Shown here: positions 42,280 through 52,900 of the stretch, in pieces
Numbering within the stretch: position 1 is the stretch's first letter
Layout: each line of letters starts with the position of its first letter
Source of the DNA: Paenibacillus sp. RUD330
Lineage (GTDB): Bacteria; Bacillota; Bacilli; Paenibacillales; Paenibacillaceae
DNA length: 64,000 nt
Assembly: GCF_002243345.2 (NCBI RefSeq)
Contig: NZ_CP022655.2
Coordinates: 770,001 to 834,000, forward strand
Direction of reading: 5' to 3'
Program-made: the position numbers and the translations under genes
The notes under the pieces: generated by a model
What the model was told of the DNA's origin: nothing
Databases searched by the model: none
Seen by the model: only the letters and a program-made list of their open reading frames with translations

Positions 42280-45200
42280 GTGAGGCTGCTCAAACGCGCG
42301 ATCTCGTCGCTGCTGGCATTCGTGCTGGTGTTTCCTGCCCTGTTCGAGAGCGGCCACGCAGTGGCCGCCGAGCTGGGCAAGAGCCGCACGACGACGATTC
42401 AGAATGAATTTATCAAGGTGACCGTCGACAACGAGACGGGACGATACGGCATCCGGACGGTCGAAGGCCAGCCGATCCGCAAGCAGGATCAGAACGTGAG
42501 CCTGATCTTCCGCGGGGACGATCCGGAGACGTCGTTCACGACGTTCCGCATCGACGGCACGGACTATATTTTCGGCAACAAGTACAAGTTCGGGCGCGAA
42601 GAGTCGCGCACGACGGAGCCGGTGCTTCTCGAGAAGCCGAACGGCACGAAGCAGCTGGAGATGACCTGGACGCTCAAGGGCGTGCAGATCAAGCAGATCC
42701 TGCTGCTGTATACGGACAGCAAGGACAAGGCGAACTCGGGCAACGTCAACATCCGCTACGAGGTCGTCAACGGCAGCGGAGTCAAGGTCGAGGTCGGCAG
42801 CCGCATCCTGCTCGATACGATGGTCGGCGGCAACGACGGCCCGGCGTTCCAGGTCGGCACGGCGTACAAGGCGCCGCTGTCGGTGGAGCGCAGGCTCACC
42901 CATGAGCCGGAGAAGCTGGGCATTCCCGAGGAGGACCGCCCGCTCTACAAGCTTCCGGCCTACTGGGTCATGCGCGACAAGCTCGACCTGGAAAATCCGC
43001 AGGCGACGAACGTCGTCGCCTACGGCTTCAACAATGTGGCCGAGCAGAACATCAACATCGTCGACGAGATGGTCGTCGGCCACTGGAACGGCCTTGCGAA
43101 TACGAAATGGGACTATACGGTCCATCCGAACCTGGATTTCACGCGCGATACGAACGACTACGGCAGCGCCGACTCCGCCGTGGCGTTCTACTGGAATCCG
43201 GACGCGATCGAGCCGGGACGCATGCAGAGCTTCGAGACGGTATACGGCCTCGGCGAGATCGTCGCTCCGGACAAGGTGTTCTCGGTCCGCTACGTCGATC
43301 CGGTGCAGCAGCTCGCGACGCTGGCCGACGGCAGCGCTTACCGGGACGAGGGCATCTTCGACATTACGGCCGAAATCGAGAACCTGCCGGCGTTCGGCAT
43401 GGAGCATTCCCGCATCGAACTCGAGATGACGCTCCAGAGCGGGCTCAGCTTCGTGCAGCTCGACGAGCGCGGCAACATCAGGCGGGACGCCTCCGGCAAG
43501 CCGCTCGTGGACAATGTGAGCAGCAAGAAGGTGGAGTACCGCAAGGAGGCGACGCCGGAGGAAGCCCGGCAGGGCATCCAGCCGAAGTACAAGCCGGGCG
43601 ACACGGTGACGGCTTCGTTCAAGGTGATGGCCAAAGGAAAGCCGTGGCCGACGACGCGCCAGTACATGCTGACGGCGCGCAGCCCGGAGACGCTCAGCAA
43701 GCTGGAGGGCGTGAAGGACGAGGGCATCAAGGCCCAGTACGAGTCCGTCAAGTCCAACTTCATCCTGCTGCCGCCGGTCGGAGAAGCGACGCCGACGTAT
43801 GTGTACGGCGTTTCTCCGAAGGAGCTGTACAGCACGGATGTGAAGTACATGACGGTCAACCTGTCCAACATCGAGGCCTATACGACCGGCGGCGAGGGGA
43901 CGGAGCCGAACTTCGACCTGTATCTGATCGAAAAGGCGACCGGCGACCGCTACCGGGTGCCGGTGAAGGAATCGGTGCTGCTGCAGCCGACCGATGACGG
44001 CCTGACCGGCGATATGCGCATCACTTACCGGGGCGGCGACAAGGTCGACGAGGCGGGCAAGGTGATCCAGGAGGGTCTCGGACCTGAGCTGCCGCTCGGC
44101 GAGTACGAGATCGCGATCGACTACAAGGCGGCCGCCGGAGACGATCCGGAGATCGCGTCGATGTACGACATCACGGCGGGCGAGACGGTCCTCGTCACCG
44201 ACAACGACGAGTCGCGCATCCGCGAGGCCGGCATCCTGGCGCTGTACAAGGAAGTCGTCGATCTGAGCGGCCTCGACAACGGCGCGACGGTCGGTACGGA
44301 GCGGCTCGAGCAGCTGAACAGCCTGTTCCCCGGCAATCCGTTCAAGGAAGGCAGCTTCCTGCATGCCGCGGCGACGAGCTACAAAAAGACGCGCGCGCTC
44401 ATCGGAGCCGCCAGCAAGGCGGTCGATCCCGAGTTCGATCTGAGCGGGTTCGCCGATGAATCGGCGCTGGCGGAGACGCCGCTCTACAACTACCGCATCT
44501 TCGAGAGCGAGGAGGATCTGGAGGCGTTCGAGGAGCAGGCGGAAGAGGACAAGATCGACCGCGAGACGCTCGTCGTCGTGCGCGGCATGGTCAAGCAGGT
44601 CGGCACCGGCGACGATCAGCAGATCATCGTCGACACGAAGACCGAGCCCGCCATCATCAACGATGCGGTCGCCTACAGCGGCAAGGACCTCGTCATCGTG
44701 AGGGGCAAGCTCGACATCCTGGGCATGAAGCAGCCGGAAGGGCTGCCGCTGCTCGATACGATGTTCGTCAAGGGCGACGGCACTCTGAGCGTCGCCAGCA
44801 GCGGCTTCATTTTCCACAAGGGAGAATGGACGCTCGACTTCTTCAACGGCTTCGACAAGACGCTCGGCGGGGACGGCTACGGCATTCCGCGCGCCGGCAG
44901 CGGCGAGGACGATGACGAGGAGGAGGAAAGCAAGGACGCCAACAAACAGTCCGGGACGAATCCGGAGGACGACAGCCAGAACGGCAGCCTCAAATGGGCG
45001 GTCGGAGGCGTCGGCGACCGGCTCAATCCGCTCCGGCAGATCATGCTGGAGAATGTCTATTTCAACAAGCACTCGCTGTTCAGCGCGCCGAGCTTCTCCA
45101 TCGACGGCTTCGGCCTGTCGCTGAACGACTTCATCCTCCGCGAGGGCGGCGTCTCGTTCGGCGGAACCGTGTCGCTGAAGGTCGTGAACGCGGAGATCAA

Positions 45201-48200
45201 CAATGTCATCTACAACAAAAAAGGCTTTGTCGGCATCGATGCCAAGCTCGGCTTCGATCTCAATGAAAGCCTCGGCCTGTTCGGGCCGAAGGAGGACAAG
45301 AAGGCGGACAGCGAAGGTCCGAAAAAGCCGAGCGGCAGCATCAGCGTCACCCACTACGTGCAGAAGGTGGAGGGAATCAACAACCAGTACGGCCTCGAAT
45401 TCGAGGCGCAGCTGAAAAACATGGCCGAGGTCGCGATCGAGTTCTCGCTCAAGCAGGTCGACGACGGGCGCATCCTGCCGGATGTGATCGCCTTCGGCAC
45501 CCAGCTGAAGAGCCCGGGCGTGCTCATTACCGGCGCGACGTACCTGACCGCGATCCGAGGCGCGGTCCGCGAGCTGGCGGACACGATCGCCGGCGGCACG
45601 GCGGAGGATCCGTTCCCGCTGACGATCCAGGCGGGCGTCGGCATCCGCTTCGGGATGGCGCCGGCGTATTTCTTCGGCGATATCGATCTGACGCTGAAGC
45701 GGACCGGCATCAAGATCGAGGGGCAGATGAAATACTCGCCCGATGCCAACGCCGAGGAGGATGACCGCATCGAGATGATCACCAAGGCGCTTCTGGAGGC
45801 GCAGTGGGTGACGCCGTGGTTCGTGCGCGTTCAGGCCGAGGTCGATATCGGCGGCTGGGACATCATCGTCGGCAAGGCCGGCATTTTCGTCGGGCAGAAC
45901 CTGGAGAAGAACCGCACCGACTTCGAGGGCTACATCGGCTCCAAGGTGCAGATTCCGGGCTCGGTGCCGGTCGTCGGGGGCATGCCGCTCTCGAGCGTCT
46001 TCCTCGGAGTCAACAACGACAAGCTGTGGGGCAGCGTCGGCATCCTGTTCATCTCCCTGGGCATCACGTATTACTGGGGAGGCGGAGTGGAATTCGGCAC
46101 GTCGACCGACCAGCTGCCGGAAGGGCTGGCGCATCTGGTCATCCAGGATCCCGAGCGCGGACCGCGCCTGCTCGTCATCGGCTCGGGCGTAGAGACGGTG
46201 GCGAATTCCAGGGTTGCTTCCGAGCAGGAATCGCAGGCGGTCGAATACCGCGAGGTCGAGAAGGGCGTCCAGATCGTCGACAACGGCGACATGACGCTCG
46301 GTATCGGCGGCATCGCGGTCAAGAACGGCGGCCGCGTGCATGAGATTCCGATGAGCGGAGTCAGCGGCAACGCCATCATCGAGATGGAATACGACAGCAA
46401 GGACATGCCTTCATTTACGCTCAAGGACGGCAGCGGCAGGCTGTATCCGGTGAAGTTCGACAATACGAACACGGACAAGACGGCGAACGCGTTCACGCAG
46501 ATCGTGCCGGCGAAGCAGTCGGCGACGGGCGTGGACATGCGCAAGGCCTACGTCATCGTGCCGGCTGACAAAGCCGCCGCAGGCGGCAAATGGACGCTGA
46601 CGGCGCAGGCGCCGGTCGAGACGAAGCTGCTGAACGTGCCGACGGCGCCGCAGCTGAGCGAGGTCGGCATGACGCCGAATCCGGCGGACGCCAACAAGTT
46701 CAGCGCGACCTGGAAGGTCGACAATGTCAAGCCGGGCGATACGGTCAGCCTGTATCTGGCCAGCGACGCGGTGACAGGCAAGACGGAGAAGCTGTCGACC
46801 GGCGAGCTCGTCCAGCAGACGGGCGACGCCGGACTGCTGATCGCCAAGGATCTGCCGGCCGCGGCGGGCAGCGCGGCGATCGACGTGACCTCCATCCCGC
46901 TGGCGGGAGGCACGGAGGATATCCGGGGCCTCTTGCGCCAGGGAAGCTATTATGTGCGGGCGGAGCTCCATTCGGAGAACGCCTTCGGCACGAAAACGTC
47001 GGCGCAGCGCTTCGAGCTCAAGGACCCGATGGCTCCGGCCAAGGTCGAGGGCGTGAGCGTGAAGCCGGCCGGCAACGGCTACTTCCACCTGTCCTTCAAG
47101 CCTGGCGCGGTCAAACCCGGCCAGCAGGCCTATGAGCGCAGCTACGTCATCGAGGCGCTGCAGGAGCAGGACAAGGCGATGAAGAGCTACGAGCCGTTCG
47201 GCACCGTGCTGATGACGGAAGCGGAGCTGAAGCCGTATTGGAACGCATCCTCCGGACGTTATGAGGGCATTCCGATCGGGGGCTGGGCTGCCGTCTCGAC
47301 CTCGGATGCCGTCAACACCTCCAGTCTGGAGGGCACGCCGGCTCCGGCAAGCGGAGCGGGCCATGCCGGCCTGGAGACCGGGAACGTCTACACGATCGGC
47401 GTGAGCGCCTCCGCTGTGCCGACCGAGGCGGATGACAAAAACCGCAATCCGCATTATGCGGACCGCGCCGACTCGGCCGCGACGCTGCTGCCGGCCGCGC
47501 AGAAGCCGCAGCTGACGCTCGGCGGCGGACCGGCCAGGCCGGAAGGCAAGAAGTTCTGGGAAATGCTGACGAGCCGCACGGAGCAGAATCTGACGCTCCT
47601 CTCCACCCAGCCCGATGTGGAAGTGGAGGCGTATGTCGGGGATGAGCTCGTCGGCAAGGCGGACATGCGCACCGAGGGCGGCGCGAGCCGCGGCACGCTG
47701 AAGCTGGACCGCTTCTCGACGGACGGCAAGTTCGCCGTGGAGCTGAGAGCCCGCAACACAGCGACCGGCGACGTCTCGGTCACGATGCTGTACCTGACGG
47801 TCGATACGATCGCGCCGGTGCTGTACATCGACGGGCCGGCGACCGGAGCGCGCACCAAGGCCGGCCGCATCCGCGTCTCCGGAACGACGACTGTCGGCGA
47901 CGCGCTCACAGTCGCCGGACAGCCCGTCAAGGTCGGAGAGGACGGAAGCTTCGACAGCGAGGTGCAGCTGCCGGAAGGCGCAGGAGCCGCAGCGGAGCTC
48001 AAGTTCGTGGCTCGCGACGCGGCCGGCAACGAGAACTCGGCGGTCGTGAACGTCACGAACGACGGCTTCCGGGCGCCGAGCGCGATCGTGCTGAAGCCGA
48101 TTCCGAAGCTGCAGCCGGGCGAGAGCGTGAAGCTGCAGGCCGTGCTGAAGGTTGCGGACGGCAAGGACGGCAGCGGCAAGCCGCGCTTCAAGGAAGTCGC

Positions 48201-49878
48201 GCTGCAAGGCAAGGAGGAGCTGGACCGTCTGAGCCTGACCGTGGACGGCGAGTCGGTGCTGCTCGCCGAGGACGGCACGCTGACGGCGCTTGGCGCCGGA
48301 GCGAGCCTGATTACGGCGGGCTACCGCGTCTCGGACGGCATGACGCTGCAAGCGATGTCCGTCGCGGACGTGGCGCTGCCGGCGCCGTCCTCGCTGGGGT
48401 CGCTCGCAGCCTCGACCGAAAGCGTGCTCGGTTCGGCCGACAGGACGCGCATCGTCGTCTCCGACGCCGGAGACATGACCGGGCAGCAGCTGGCGTACCG
48501 CGTCTATGGGGCGGGCGCCAAGCTGCCGGCCTTCAAGGAGGATCTCTCCGGATGGAGCGTGCTGCCGGCAGGCGGCATCGTCGAGGCCAAGCACGGCGAT
48601 GCCGTCGTCTTGGCGAAGCGAACCTCCTCCGGCAAGCTGGCAATGGCGGCTGCGGTGCTGCCGGCCAACATCTGGACCTACATGCCGGGCGGCTTCGGCT
48701 TCGGAGGCGGCGGCGCGCCGGCTGCCGGCGCGAAGCCGCAGGCAACCGTGAACGGCAGCGCCGTCGATGCGGCATGGGAAGGCAAAACTGCCGTCATTCG
48801 TCTCGATGCGTCAAGCGCGGACGGCTCGGCCGACGTTGTGCTCCGTTCGGCGGAAGCGGCTGAGGGCTACCGGATCACGGTCGCCCGCGCGCTCGCCGAC
48901 AAGCTCGCGGCGGCAGGCAAGACGCTGCGGATCGAGCTGCCGATGGCAAGCCTTTCGCTCGGCGCCTCGCAGCTGCGCGGCGGCAAGGACGACTTGACGT
49001 TGTCGTTCGGACTGAACGACAACGCCGATCGTGCCGCGCTGGATGCGGCGGCGCTCGCCCAAGGCTTCAGGCTGCTGGGCGGCGGCGCAGGCACCAAGCT
49101 GCAGCTGGGCCTCGCGGCTTCCGGCTGGAAGCCGGCTCCGGCCGCGGTTCTGCCGCTGCCCGAGGGCGTCACGACGAAGGATGTGACGGCGGTGCTGCTG
49201 AGAGCGGCGGACGGCAGCTGGACGCCGCTGGCGTGGAAGCCGGCGGCAGGCGGAGCGGCCGCAGAGGTCGTATTGACCGGCTCCGGCAGCCTCTATTATG
49301 CAAGCAACAGCAAGACGTTCCAGGATGTTGCGCCGCTGTTCTGGGCGGCGGACACGATCCGGCAGGCTTCGGCGAGAATGCTCGTCTTCGGCCAGTCGGC
49401 GGCCAAGTTCGCTCCGAACGCCAAGGTGACGCGGGCGGAATATCCGACGATTCTGCTCCGCTCGGCCGGTTACATGACCGAGCCGGCGGCAGCGTCCCGC
49501 TTCGCGGATGTGCCGGCGGACAGCTGGTACGCACGGACGGTCTCGATCGCCGCCGGCCTCGGCCTCGCCAGCGGCAAGAGCGCGGACCGGTACGATCCGG
49601 GCGCGGCTCTCACCCGCCTGGAGGCGATGGTCATGGCCGGACGGCTGATGGCGATCGCCCGGCCGGGCAAGGAGCTGGGCGAGGAGGAGACCGCCCGCGT
49701 GCTGGGCGCCTTCGCAGACGCCAAGGCGGTTCCGGCCTGGGCGCGGGGAGCGCTGGCGGCAGCCGTGCAGGCAGGACTCATTCAAGGCATCGACGGCAGC
49801 ATTTCCCCGAACGAGCCGCTCACGCGCAGCCAGGCGGCTGCGATCGCGGTCCGGGTGAACGACTGGATGAAATCATAA
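42280..49878 (+). CDS. Giant SLH-anchored surface protein 2
   Basis: 2532-aa exported protein. A signal peptide (LLKRAISSLLAFVLVFPALFESGHAVAA) starts at GTG 42280, behind CTGGGGGAT. The N-terminal 300 residues (SRTTTIQNEFIKVTVDNETG...) are of unknown fold. An acidic linker (DDDEEEESKD) lies near residue 880, then a long beta-rich middle, and an Ig-like domain near residue 1845 (APVLYIDGPATGARTKAG). Three SLH repeats close the protein (from about 2344: FQDVAPLFWAADTIRQA, FADVPADSWYARTVS, FADAKAVPAWARGAL). SLH domains bind pyruvylated secondary wall polymer, so the protein should sit on the cell surface. No enzymatic motif was seen. Confidence 0.9.
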   Translation: MRLLKRAISSLLAFVLVFPALFESGHAVAAELGKSRTTTIQNEFIKVTVDNETGRYGIRTVEGQPIRKQDQNVSLIFRGDDPETSFTTFRIDGTDYIFGNKYKFGREESRTTEPVLLEKPNGTKQLEMTWTLKGVQIKQILLLYTDSKDKANSGNVNIRYEVVNGSGVKVEVGSRILLDTMVGGNDGPAFQVGTAYKAPLSVERRLTHEPEKLGIPEEDRPLYKLPAYWVMRDKLDLENPQATNVVAYGFNNVAEQNINIVDEMVVGHWNGLANTKWDYTVHPNLDFTRDTNDYGSADSAVAFYWNPDAIEPGRMQSFETVYGLGEIVAPDKVFSVRYVDPVQQLATLADGSAYRDEGIFDITAEIENLPAFGMEHSRIELEMTLQSGLSFVQLDERGNIRRDASGKPLVDNVSSKKVEYRKEATPEEARQGIQPKYKPGDTVTASFKVMAKGKPWPTTRQYMLTARSPETLSKLEGVKDEGIKAQYESVKSNFILLPPVGEATPTYVYGVSPKELYSTDVKYMTVNLSNIEAYTTGGEGTEPNFDLYLIEKATGDRYRVPVKESVLLQPTDDGLTGDMRITYRGGDKVDEAGKVIQEGLGPELPLGEYEIAIDYKAAAGDDPEIASMYDITAGETVLVTDNDESRIREAGILALYKEVVDLSGLDNGATVGTERLEQLNSLFPGNPFKEGSFLHAAATSYKKTRALIGAASKAVDPEFDLSGFADESALAETPLYNYRIFESEEDLEAFEEQAEEDKIDRETLVVVRGMVKQVGTGDDQQIIVDTKTEPAIINDAVAYSGKDLVIVRGKLDILGMKQPEGLPLLDTMFVKGDGTLSVASSGFIFHKGEWTLDFFNGFDKTLGGDGYGIPRAGSGEDDDEEEESKDANKQSGTNPEDDSQNGSLKWAVGGVGDRLNPLRQIMLENVYFNKHSLFSAPSFSIDGFGLSLNDFILREGGVSFGGTVSLKVVNAEINNVIYNKKGFVGIDAKLGFDLNESLGLFGPKEDKKADSEGPKKPSGSISVTHYVQKVEGINNQYGLEFEAQLKNMAEVAIEFSLKQVDDGRILPDVIAFGTQLKSPGVLITGATYLTAIRGAVRELADTIAGGTAEDPFPLTIQAGVGIRFGMAPAYFFGDIDLTLKRTGIKIEGQMKYSPDANAEEDDRIEMITKALLEAQWVTPWFVRVQAEVDIGGWDIIVGKAGIFVGQNLEKNRTDFEGYIGSKVQIPGSVPVVGGMPLSSVFLGVNNDKLWGSVGILFISLGITYYWGGGVEFGTSTDQLPEGLAHLVIQDPERGPRLLVIGSGVETVANSRVASEQESQAVEYREVEKGVQIVDNGDMTLGIGGIAVKNGGRVHEIPMSGVSGNAIIEMEYDSKDMPSFTLKDGSGRLYPVKFDNTNTDKTANAFTQIVPAKQSATGVDMRKAYVIVPADKAAAGGKWTLTAQAPVETKLLNVPTAPQLSEVGMTPNPADANKFSATWKVDNVKPGDTVSLYLASDAVTGKTEKLSTGELVQQTGDAGLLIAKDLPAAAGSAAIDVTSIPLAGGTEDIRGLLRQGSYYVRAELHSENAFGTKTSAQRFELKDPMAPAKVEGVSVKPAGNGYFHLSFKPGAVKPGQQAYERSYVIEALQEQDKAMKSYEPFGTVLMTEAELKPYWNASSGRYEGIPIGGWAAVSTSDAVNTSSLEGTPAPASGAGHAGLETGNVYTIGVSASAVPTEADDKNRNPHYADRADSAATLLPAAQKPQLTLGGGPARPEGKKFWEMLTSRTEQNLTLLSTQPDVEVEAYVGDELVGKADMRTEGGASRGTLKLDRFSTDGKFAVELRARNTATGDVSVTMLYLTVDTIAPVLYIDGPATGARTKAGRIRVSGTTTVGDALTVAGQPVKVGEDGSFDSEVQLPEGAGAAAELKFVARDAAGNENSAVVNVTNDGFRAPSAIVLKPIPKLQPGESVKLQAVLKVADGKDGSGKPRFKEVALQGKEELDRLSLTVDGESVLLAEDGTLTALGAGASLITAGYRVSDGMTLQAMSVADVALPAPSSLGSLAASTESVLGSADRTRIVVSDAGDMTGQQLAYRVYGAGAKLPAFKEDLSGWSVLPAGGIVEAKHGDAVVLAKRTSSGKLAMAAAVLPANIWTYMPGGFGFGGGGAPAAGAKPQATVNGSAVDAAWEGKTAVIRLDASSADGSADVVLRSAEAAEGYRITVARALADKLAAAGKTLRIELPMASLSLGASQLRGGKDDLTLSFGLNDNADRAALDAAALAQGFRLLGGGAGTKLQLGLAASGWKPAPAAVLPLPEGVTTKDVTAVLLRAADGSWTPLAWKPAAGGAAAEVVLTGSGSLYYASNSKTFQDVAPLFWAADTIRQASARMLVFGQSAAKFAPNAKVTRAEYPTILLRSAGYMTEPAAASRFADVPADSWYARTVSIAAGLGLASGKSADRYDPGAALTRLEAMVMAGRLMAIARPGKELGEEETARVLGAFADAKAVPAWARGALAAAVQAGLIQGIDGSISPNEPLTRSQAAAIAVRVNDWMKS

Positions 49879-49886
49879 TCGGCCGC

Positions 49887-49937
49887 AGCAGACGGCAGGC
49901 CCGCATCATGCTCCAAGCGTGATGCGGGTTGTCTGCT
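49887..49937 (+). other. Strong intercistronic hairpin without T run
   Basis: AGCAGAC (49887-49893) pairs with GTCTGCT (49931-49937) and CCCGCATCA (49900-49908) with TGATGCGGG (49920-49928). It lies between the second and third giant genes. It may stabilise or process the long mRNA, or terminate part of the transcripts. Confidence 0.7.
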
Positions 49938-49967
49938 GAGGACGGGAAAATAGGCGGGGGGCAGGAC

Positions 49968-52900
49968 ATGAAGGCAGCAAAAAGGAAATCGGCCTGGAAA
50001 GCGGCCGCGCTCGGAGCGGTCATGCTCGCTGGCGCGCTTGGCGGCACGGCTCTGATGGTCAGAGCCGACGCCCAGACCTGGTCGGGCTCGGCGGACACGA
50101 GCTGGTTCGATCCGACGTATACCACGTTCAAGATCGATACGCCGGCCAAGCTGGCGGGAATCGCCAAGCTCGTCAATGAAGATGAAGGCGTAGACGGTCT
50201 CAAGGGCAAAATTCTGGAAGTGGACCAGAGCCTGGATCTGTCGGCATTGGACTGGGTGCCGATCGGCACCGAGAGCCATCCGTTCCGAGGCACGCTGATC
50301 GCCAAGGACGGGGCGATGCTCGGCATCTCCGGCATGCGCGTTCCTGCCGGAATCCCTTACCAGGGACTGGTCGGCAATATGGAAGGGGGCACGGTCGGCG
50401 GCTTCCGCTTCGCGGCAGACGGCTCGATCGGCCTCTCCACCGTAACCGGCAACGTCTATGCCGGCGCGGCGGTCGGCAGGATGGCGGGCTACAGCATCGT
50501 CTACGACATCGAGAACGAGATCGGCATCGGGGCCAAGAGCCTTGCCGGCACCGCGTATGCGGGCGGAATCGTCGGCTCGGCCGAGGGCCAGGTGGCGAAC
50601 GTGTCCAACGGCGCTTCGGTCACGACGGAAGGCTCCGCCTACGCGGGCGGGCTGATCGGATATGTTTCTTCCGGCAGCCTGCAGATGAAGACGGCGCATA
50701 ACGGCGGGGCGGTTACGTCCGGCGGGGACGGAATCATCTACGCGGGCGGCCTGACCGGCTATACGGCCGGGATTCTGATCATGAACGACCAGAATACGGT
50801 CATCGCAAATACCGCTCCCGTTCAGGTTACGGCGGGCAGCATCGTGCATGCCGGGGGCTTCTCCGGCGGCTTCGGCGCTCCTGTCCTGTTCTCCGGCCAG
50901 ACAGCGGCCAGCGGCTCCGTCACGGTGGAGGCTCCGAAGGCGGCAGAGGTGTATGCCGGAGGTTTGGCGGGCTCGATCGACGGATCGCTTCCCGAGGTGA
51001 CGATGGCGCTGCCGGCGACGGGAGCGGTCGGCGTCCATGCGGGCGGAACCGTCCATGCAGGCGGCATCGCGGGCCATGTAGGCCCGATGCTGTCCTGGTC
51101 CAAGGGTTATGCGCAGTCGGCTCCGGTCGAGGCGCAGGGCGGCGGAGACGTCTATGCGGGCGGCCTGTTCGGCTCCGCGGACGGCGGCCTCCAGCTTCAG
51201 GAAGCCTCATCCCGCGCATTCTCGTCCAGCGGGGACATCCATGTCCTCGGCGGAGGCAAGGTGCGCGCCGGAGGCATCGTAGGCGAGCTCGGAGGCGGCA
51301 TGCTCGGCCAGGCCGGCTTCAAGGGCTCGCTTGACGCCAGAGCGCAGGCGGCGCAGGGCGATGTGCAGGCGGGCGGCATCGCCGGCAGGGCAGCCGCAGG
51401 AACGGTCATCCACGATGTCCACTCCGGCGGCACGGCAGAGGCGCCCGTATCCATTACGGCGCAAGGCGAGCTCGGCGGCATCGCCGGCCGCGCCGAGGGC
51501 ACGATCCGGCAGTCCTCGGCCGCTTATCTCGTGCTGAAGGCGGTCGCCTCGGACAGCTCGGCCGGCGGCATCGCCGGCAGCGCGGCGGGAGTGATCGAAA
51601 ATGTCTCGGCGGGCGATCCGGATGCGAAGGATTCGTCCAGCATCCGCCTGGAGGCGCATATCGCCGCTCCGACCGGCGGCCGCGACAGCTTCACTGCCGG
51701 CGGCCTGCTCGGCCGCGGCTTCGGCGAGCTGACGGTTGCCGGCAGCAGGGCGGACCGGCTGTCCGCCGTCCTCCCCGCAGGCAAGGCGGGTTATGCCTTC
51801 GGAGGCGCGGCGGGCCGCATCGAAGGGCATGCCGTGCTCGGCACGGCGGCCGATCCGGTGCGCGTCGCCGGCATTGCGCTGAATGCACAGGCGGATGACG
51901 CCGCGCTCGGCGGAGCGGTCGGCCGTCTGGAAGGCTCGGTGCAGGCGGCCTTGCTCGTCCGCGGCCTCGAGATCGAATCCGGCGGCGCCTCGGCACGCAT
52001 CGGAGGCCTTGCCGGCGAGAGCTTCGGCAGCCTGACCGGCGGCGAGGCGGAGGATATCACGATCCGCTCCGCCGGAGCCGACGCCAGGCTCGGCGGTGCG
52101 GCCGGCCTGAGCGGGGGCTCGATCAGCGGCGTTGCGGCGAGCCGCGTCGCGATCGAGGCAGGCGGCGCCGGCGCGGAAGCGGGCGGCATCGCCGGACGGC
52201 TGCAGGGAGCGGCGGACAGCCGCGCTTCCCTGACCGATTCGTCGCTGGCAGCCGGAGAAGAGACGACCGTGACGGCGACGGCGGCCGCAGCGCGCATCGG
52301 CGGCGCGGCGGGTTATGCCGTCCGTGCGGACATCGTCCGTCCGGCCGTATCGGCGGAAGCGCCGAACTATGCCGCGCTTGCCGCGAGCGCTCCAGGCGTC
52401 GAGGCCGGCGGTCTCGTCGGCCGCGCGGAGGACAGCCTGATCGAGGGCGACGGCAAGGGAATCAACGTGCAGAATCTGCTGCTGACGGCTTCTTCCTCCG
52501 CCTCGGAGACCAAGGCCGGCGGCATCGCGGGCCGCAGCTCGGAGTCGACGCTGCGCGGTCTCGTCGGCAGCGGCGCGAGCCTGCTGCTGAGCGGCCCGAA
52601 CGCGCAGGCGGGCGGCCTGCTCGGCACGCATAAGGGCGGCGAGCAGCCGTCTGTCAGCGGCAACCTGTTCACCGGGATGCAGCTGAAGGCGAATGCCTCC
52701 GCTGCCGGCAGCACGGTCGGCGGCCTCGCTGGACGGCTGGAGGCGCGCGCCGGCGATCCGGCCGCGCATCCGCAAAGCTCGCTCGGCATCATCGCGAACA
52801 GCCGCGTCTCCGGCAGCGTGCAGGCGCTCGCTCCGGGCATGACGGTCGGCGGCCTCGTCGGCGAGAACGGAAGCCTGATCGCCAATGTCAGCGTGACGGA

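Noticed and set aside
38970-46341. Very long minus-strand ORFs (over 1100 codons) opposite giant genes 1 and 2
   Set aside because: Arg/His/Leu-rich compositions typical of antisense GC-rich frames; no ribosome sites or domains. The plus strand has signal peptides, Ig-like and SLH motifs.
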